Shown here: piece after piece, positions 58,950-64,000 of the stretch
Layout: every line of letters starts with the position of its first letter
Position numbering within the stretch: position 1 is the stretch's first letter
Origin: Gnetum montanum
Taxonomy: Eukaryota; Streptophyta; Gnetopsida; Gnetales; Gnetaceae
Direction of reading: 5' to 3'
Length of the DNA: 64,000 nt
NCBI GenBank assembly: GCA_015680685.1
Contig: MNCI01020990.1
Span: 178,326-242,325, forward strand
Made by a program: the position numbers and the translations under genes
Notes under the pieces: model-generated
What the model was told of the DNA's origin: nothing
The model's database searches: none
Seen by the model: only the letters and a program-made list of their open reading frames with translations

Positions 58950-60224
58950 CTATTTAAATTCCCCATGAATTAAATTTAGAAACATCCTTAATATTTGGGA
59001 CATTAGGATTACCTCTCTAAAGACCTTGGCTTGATGTCTCTTCCATCTCCATGGTTTGCACATCTTTACCCTTGGTTGCCTTGTGAAGTGGACATTTTCA
59101 TTACTTGTGTTCCCATTCTTCACACTTGAAGCATTGAATTTTTGATGAGATGCTATATTGACCTTTGCCTCCATTGCCTTGGTTCTTCTTAGCCTTACCC
59201 TTCTCATCACCTCTTTCAATCTTCTAGTCTTGGCTATGCTCCTTGTCTTCATATTTGGACTTGGATTCTTTCTTAGATCTAGATTCCTTTTTTCCCTTGG
59301 AAGTTTGTTTGCTCCTATTTTTGAATCTATCTAATTTCTTCCCATCCTTGAGTGCTAAATCATAAACCTCATCAAGATTTTGTGGCTCATAAAAAGATAA
59401 CTCCTATTGGTATGCCATTTGATATCTTTTAAAAAGATTGAAGCTTGCTCATACTATTTTCAATTTACCTTAGCTTGATGAAATAGATCACAAAATTTAA
59501 GGTAAAATTATTTGACATCCTTGTTACCTTACCTTAAGAATTGTGACTTCATAATGATTTCTTGTCTTTGACAAGACTATTCAAATTTCATTTTCAACTT
59601 GTATTTCATTAGATCCCAATCTTTGATAGGTTAACCATTTCATCTTTGATAATCTTGGGACTCTTTTTTCTACCAAGTAGAAGTCATACCTTCTAATCTA
59701 GATTCAATAATAGGTACCCTTAAGTTATTCAGTACCTCTTCCAACTAAATGCTTCTCAAGTACTTTCAACCAACTTGCAAAAGCATTAGTGCCATGTACA
59801 CTATTAAAAGTCTTCAACTTCACGTATGGAAGTCTTACAACATTTTTAAATGCTCTAGTAAGCCTAGCCTCATCTTCCTCATCAATCTTGCTTAGAGAAG
59901 AAGTATTGAACATTACTGGAATCCTTGGAGTTCTTATCTAAGGAATAGGATTTCCTCCCATTGGAATCCTTGATTGATGATTTCCTATAATTTCATAGCT
60001 AGATTATCCTTCCTTTTCATCTGTTCCAACTCTACCTCATTGTGAAACTTCTTCATCTAAACACACATGCTCTTCATGTCTACATGTTTTAATATTGCTA
60101 GGGTTGGCAATTCTATCTATCTTGGTGTTGATTTCATGTAACTAAGCAACCATCATCTGGGAGGTAGACTTCATGCTCTCCATGTCTTGATTTAGGCCTT
60201 ACACTTGTCTCTTCTTGGGTGCCA
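58950..60224 (-). pseudogene. gag of element F with CCHC knuckle
   Basis: Starts ATGGCACCCAAG at 60224 (MAPKKRQV), then a region with MESMKSTSQMMVA. An open run at 59725-59913 (LTRAFKNVVRLPYVKLKTFN, FASWLKVLEKHLVG) resembles the usual gag/capsid start VKLxxPxFxG..A..WL. A capsid remnant and a Lys/Ser/Arg-rich linker (59200-59340) precede the zinc knuckle C-F-K-C-x4-H-x4-C at about 59090-59135, with two stops between H and the last C. This is the canonical C-x2-C-x4-H-x4-C spacing, unlike the other gags here. Confidence 0.7.
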
Positions 60225-60235
60225 TCTAAAATTGA

Positions 60236-60251
60236 CAAAATGCTCAACCAA
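60236..60251 (-). other. Primer-binding site of element F (possible tRNA-Met type, mutated)
   Basis: The minus strand reads TTGGTTGAGCATTTTG after the LTR. It fits TGGTATCAGAGC with a 3-base loss, as used by many chromoviruses. Confidence 0.4.
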
Positions 60252-60968
60252 TGCATCATAAGTTGATCTTGAAGCTATAATTACCAATTGCACTCACTCA
60301 ATGTACTCACACACACACACACACACACTCTTGCTCAGCTCTTCACACACATAAGAGCTCTCTCTTATGCATGTTCTTTTCTCACTAATAATGATGAAAT
60401 ACAATAATATTTATCACAAACTAGAAGATAAGAAACCTAGAAAACTTTCCTTAACTCAACTTGAGGCTCTTCAAATGTCTCCCAAGTCTTATCACCTTCT
60501 TCTTGGTTGTTGCCATCGTTTTTCTTTATGTTCTAGCTATTTTCCAAATTATAATGGGTCTTTTTGGAAGTTTTCCTATATGTACAGGTCATTTCTAATC
60601 TTGGGAAGTTGTCTCTATGTTAACCTAGCTCTCCGTCAAGATGTTTGCTATTTTTCCAAGATGTCTCTCCTAGGGGCCAAGACATCTCCACAATTGATAA
60701 GATGTATTACTTGAAACATCTCATTCTTAGGTGAGACATCTTGTTCAAGACATCTTATGTTTTGGAAAGATATCTCACTCAAGATGTCACCTTCTTAGTA
60801 GAGATGTCTTAGCCAAGATATTAGTCCAAATAGTGAGACATCTCCTGTCACTCCTAGGCTTTAGCCAAGAAACCTTCTAGCCCTCCAAGATGTCTCTCTA
60901 GTTTCCAAAACCTACAAAACATACATGTAGGAAAGAATAAGGGGATTGGAAGAGGTGTTCCTACACCA
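60252..60968 (-). repeat. 5' LTR of element F
   Basis: About 717 bp, TGGTGTAGGAACACC at 60968 to ATGCA at 60252 on minus. Repeated words of the type AGATGTCTC/GAGACATCTT lie at 60600-60900. A (CA)n run at about 60308-60328 is longer than in the 3' LTR. Confidence 0.8.
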
Positions 60969-61029
60969 GTACACATCTTAAGTTTAAGTTATAGTGAATG
61001 GTTTACCAAGGTTGCTTAATTAATGGACA

Positions 61030-61195
61030 TTACATCCTCATTCCCTTAAGAATCTTCCTTCTAGTAGAAATTAGGGTAGGCATTACATAGATCTCTCTTA
61101 ACTTCCCATGTGACATCTTGTATACCATGTCTTTTCCAAAGTAGCTTCACAATCAATTTTGTGTTACTTAAACGTTTTTTTCCATTTTATCTATT
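61030..61195 (-). pseudogene. Chromodomain fragment of a second chromovirus (G)
   Basis: On the minus strand one frame reads KKRLSNTKLIVKLLWKRHG, then IQDVTWEVKRDLCNAYPNFY. This is the C-terminal chromodomain pattern of another chromovirus group (LVKVLW...EATWE...YP.LF). It differs clearly from the chromodomain of F. Nothing else of this element is recognisable; F lies immediately left of it. Confidence 0.65.
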
Positions 61196-62010
61196 ATCGA
61201 CATCAGTTTTTTTTTTCATAGGGAGAATGTAGTTGTAATTGAATTTGCTATCAAACTATCAAAAAAATACTATATTATGATTGTAAAGTATCATAAACTA
61301 GCATTTGTTAAATTAGTAGATTGGAATGTGTAGTACTATTTTGCTTATGATTACTACTAAAATTTTTTAAAATTCTCATACATGCTTTCTATCTCAAATA
61401 TTATTGCTACTAAAATTTTGAAAATTCTTGGACATGTTTACTAGAAATGTTTTTTGAAAACTTCTACGTATGTCTACTTTTAAAATTTATTCTTTTTTTT
61501 ATTGTGGGTATTCTTCATGGTAAATAATGTTTTAAAATCTTAAGGTGCTTGAAGTTCCATTTATTATATCTACAACATAGGATACAATAATAGAATAATA
61601 AAACTAAGAAGATAAAATTGCTTCATTGGTTTTTTCTACCAAAAAAGCTTTTTATTTTATAAAATATATTTGAATTCATTAATGAAGTTATAGATGATGG
61701 AGGAAAGTTGTTGATATCTTTCAAAAAAGCCCAAATAAAGCTTTGTAAAATAAATATAAAGAAAGATGTAGAGACTAAAAAATAAAACAAAGATAAAAAA
61801 TTTCTTCTCAAAGATGTGGTAGACATATATTATTTTTTATACATTATTATATGTTATATAAAATTTTTTTCTGTGTATTATAAATATTTTCTTTTGAAAA
61901 TGATTTTATAATATTTTTTCATTATCTTTATTTATGATCATTTATCATAGTTATCAGTTTAAACATGTTGAACTAACATGATGGAATAACTTTTTATTAG
62001 GTATAGCATG
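61196..62010. other. AT-rich DNA, no feature recognised
   Basis: Strongly AT-rich with T- and A-runs (for example 61208-61218). I see no coding frame or repeat pair here. Confidence 0.5.
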
Positions 62011-63173
62011 ATATTGGTTATAAAGCAAGGACCAAGAACTTAGAAGGAGGGTTGAATAAGTTTCTTAAATTTGAATAGCCAAGATAACCAAGACTGTGCA
62101 TAAATTTATGTGGTTCCCAAACTTGGATACTTTTACACTTGAAAGGTAGAATCCTTGCATACCTCTGGACTTTGCTCCTTCAAAAATGTGATCTCAAGGG
62201 CATCACATCCTTTACAAATTTTGAGCTCTACAAAGAGTACTTTGTCTCAAGAAATACACTCAACCCTATAAGATCCCAAAAAGCTCAAAATTTGGTTTTA
62301 AGGATCCCATAGCCTTTACAATGATGTGAGCTCTACATGGAATTTTTTCTCTTAGGAAAAACACTCAACCTTACAAGGTCCTAACAAGCTCAATGGATAC
62401 CTTCTTATAAGAAGCACATTAGCCCCGTAGGGCTTACAAAGGAAGAAATAGAATCAAGGAAATAATGTAACTATATTGTATAAATTCCTTGCTTTGAGGC
62501 ACTTGACAAATATAATACAACTCATAAAAGATAGAGAAATGAAGGATAAATCAGTTTATAAGATGTATACAATGAAGGAATATTTGTATGAATAGTGCTT
62601 ATGCTTTTCACCAAGATATTATTTCTATTATAGCAATTGTCCTTGTTATATAACCGTTGGAATTTGTGTAATGGTTGGAAAATGGATAGTTGGGACATCT
62701 CATTCAAGCTTGGGATGTCTCACTAAGTTTTTATGCTTGTAGGTGGAATGTTCTACTGGAAATTGGGATGTCTCACATGCGATGTCCCAACTAGGACATC
62801 TCAAGAGTAATTGGGACATCTACTATTTTTGTGGGAGTTCTAGCCTAAAATTTGAGCTTTGTCACTGGGACATCTACTTATCTTTTGGGATATCTTGGTA
62901 GCTATTGAAGCATCTTTGTTTGAATTTTAGAATTCTTGCACCTTTGTGATATCTTCAAACTATTGTAATCTTGGTTGAAACTTTGTCATCTTAGTTTGAC
63001 AATGTAGCTCTCATTTTTGTCTTCACTTCCTATTTGTTCCAATCTCTTGTCTTGGCACTATCTAAGCTCTTGTCTCAATCTCACAATGCTCTTTTTCTTA
63101 ATCCTACAAGATATACAAGCACACTTTCCACATTCTTCATTTCCAAGGTTTTTGACATACCAAAAGATCAACA
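62010..63173 (-). repeat. Probable Ty1/copia 3' LTR (H)
   Basis: On the minus strand a polypurine-type sequence, ggacatcatcaaaaaggagg then aga, ends at 63174 and is followed by TGTTGATCTTTTGG at 63173. This is the usual end of the internal part of plant Ty1/copia elements (catcaaaaagggggagattg-like) and LTR start. Within it GGGATGTCTC and GGGACATCT words recur (62690-62890). The lower limit, near 62010, is a guess; no second LTR is in the window. Confidence 0.5.
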
Positions 63174-64000
63174 ATCTCCTCCTTTTTGATGATGTCCAAA
63201 ACTTGAGAAAATGGATTAGTATAACACCATAATATCATATGATTAAATAATTAAAGATACAAACCTTTGTATATATATATATATAAACAAATAATCCTAT
63301 GACAGTAAGAATTGGAAAAGGAAAATGAGATAAATTAGTTTATGGGTACATATCCATTAGCCATGATCACAAGGGCCAACACAAGAAAATGGAAACATAA
63401 AAAAGTATCCATATCTGTCCATCTATCCATAATGCATAATGTAAGCAAGCATAATCCATAATCTTAAGTATAGCTGATATACATTGAACACTTCATAATC
63501 TATCTCAAAAGGTATACCATATAAAGTTTGATAGCCAACATTCAAAATATCGATAGCTTGAATACATAGCACATTAAATGAAACACCACCAAATTTAAGT
63601 GATAGCACCTCAATGGAAAATTTGTCTAAGTGTCAACACCAAGTAAATTTTTCTAAGTGTTGGGTCTATGCTCCCATTGCTAAGACTATGCTCTAGAGTG
63701 TAGTCTACATAACATGTAGCATAGAACTATATTTGCAAAATCTTCCAAGCGTTGGCAGTAGTTGCAAAAATTTTCTAAATGTTGTGCTATGCTCTCATTG
63801 CCCCTGTTATGCTCTAGAGCGTAGTCAGCATAGCATGCACTTCAATGGCTAGTTTGCCTAAGTGTCAAGCCATGAGCCGTCAAGCTAGCTTAGAATGAAA
63901 GAAATAGTTTGGTAGATTTTCTAACTCCTGGGGCTACCCCTCTTACTGCACACTAGAGCGTAGTCAGTGTAGCCTGGATGAGGACTACAAGTTTTACCAA
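63174..64000. other. Non-coding repeat-like DNA at the right edge
   Basis: This would be the internal 3' part of H if H is a 3' LTR, but no pol frame is visible. It holds a (TA)n run at 63270-63284 and four copies of a word pair around GCTCTAGAGCGTAGTC / CATAGCATG (63685-63980), partly palindromic, spaced about 100-150 bp. Confidence 0.5.

Larger units (their letters stand above)
54905..60968 (-). mobile_element. Element F: full-length Ty3/gypsy chromovirus
   Basis: About 6.1 kb on the minus strand: 5' LTR (60252-60968), gag with CCHC knuckle, pol, a chromodomain at the end of pol, 3' LTR (54905-55556). It differs from the other elements in LTR, gag, primer-binding site and the lack of ORF3. 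Flanks are accaa (left) and gtaca (right); no clear target duplication is left. Many stops and shifts; inactive. Confidence 0.85.

Noticed and set aside
60367-60714. 115-codon plus-strand ORF
   Set aside because: It lies inside the F LTR and has no matching frame in the other LTR.
63017-63232. 71-codon plus-strand ORF
   Set aside because: It crosses the probable copia LTR/polypurine-tract boundary; antisense non-coding.
1-64000. Host protein-coding genes
   Set aside because: Every frame with recognisable similarity belongs to a retroelement; the remaining ORFs are short and without exon-like structure.

Overview
This window looks like repeat-rich intergenic DNA from the nuclear genome of a land plant, probably a large-genome seed plant. 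The DNA is AT-rich, and I found no credible host gene, rRNA or functional tRNA. Almost everything recognisable is old, mutated retrotransposon. Five related Ty3/gypsy elements (called A, A', B, C and D here) and a sixth (E) have primer-binding sites resembling the tRNA-Asp type used by Athila/Tat-like elements. All six carry the same gag type, and where the 3' part is in the window (B, C, D, E) an extra ORF (ORF3) lies just upstream of the 3' LTR. Most internal stops are TAG/TAA where a related copy has CAG/CAA/TGG, as expected for decay by cytosine deamination. The species cannot be named from this window.

Layout, left part. Element A (minus, 1-3151) is cut by the window edge and is the best preserved. 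It sits in the 3' part of A' (minus, 3152-10526), which has gag and pol and a 414-N gap over its reverse transcriptase. A' sits in the 5' LTR of B (plus, 10527-21590), which has gag, a pol lacking RNase H, a spacer, ORF3 and a 3' LTR. B sits in the 5' LTR of D (plus, 21591-37090). C (minus, 23725-32414) is a pol-less element inserted in the gag of D, which has itself lost pol. The left halves of the outer insertions should lie beyond base 1.

Layout, right part. A possible tRNA-derived SINE (about 37411-37600) precedes a LINE (37785-52915) that is split inside its reverse transcriptase by E (plus, 39132-52221), the only element here with gag, a complete set of pol domains, spacer, ORF3 and both LTRs. 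After about 2 kb of unassigned DNA comes F (minus, 54905-60968), a chromovirus with a canonical-type CCHC zinc knuckle in gag and a chromodomain after integrase. Beside it is a chromodomain fragment of a second chromovirus (about 61030-61195). The right end has a probable Ty1/copia 3' LTR on the minus strand (up to 63173) and repeat-like non-coding DNA.

What stands out is the 2-kb non-coding spacer between pol and ORF3 in B, C and E. Each has a hairpin with a 9-bp core stem, including a compensatory base-pair change, and a loop of exactly 37 nt. About 300-400 bp further on is a cluster of short palindromic words resembling the U3 of that element's own LTR, followed in B and C by a TATA-like box, and about 450-600 bp later the ORF3 start. 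This suggests an LTR-like internal promoter and a structured RNA or DNA element serving ORF3; the function is inferred, not shown.
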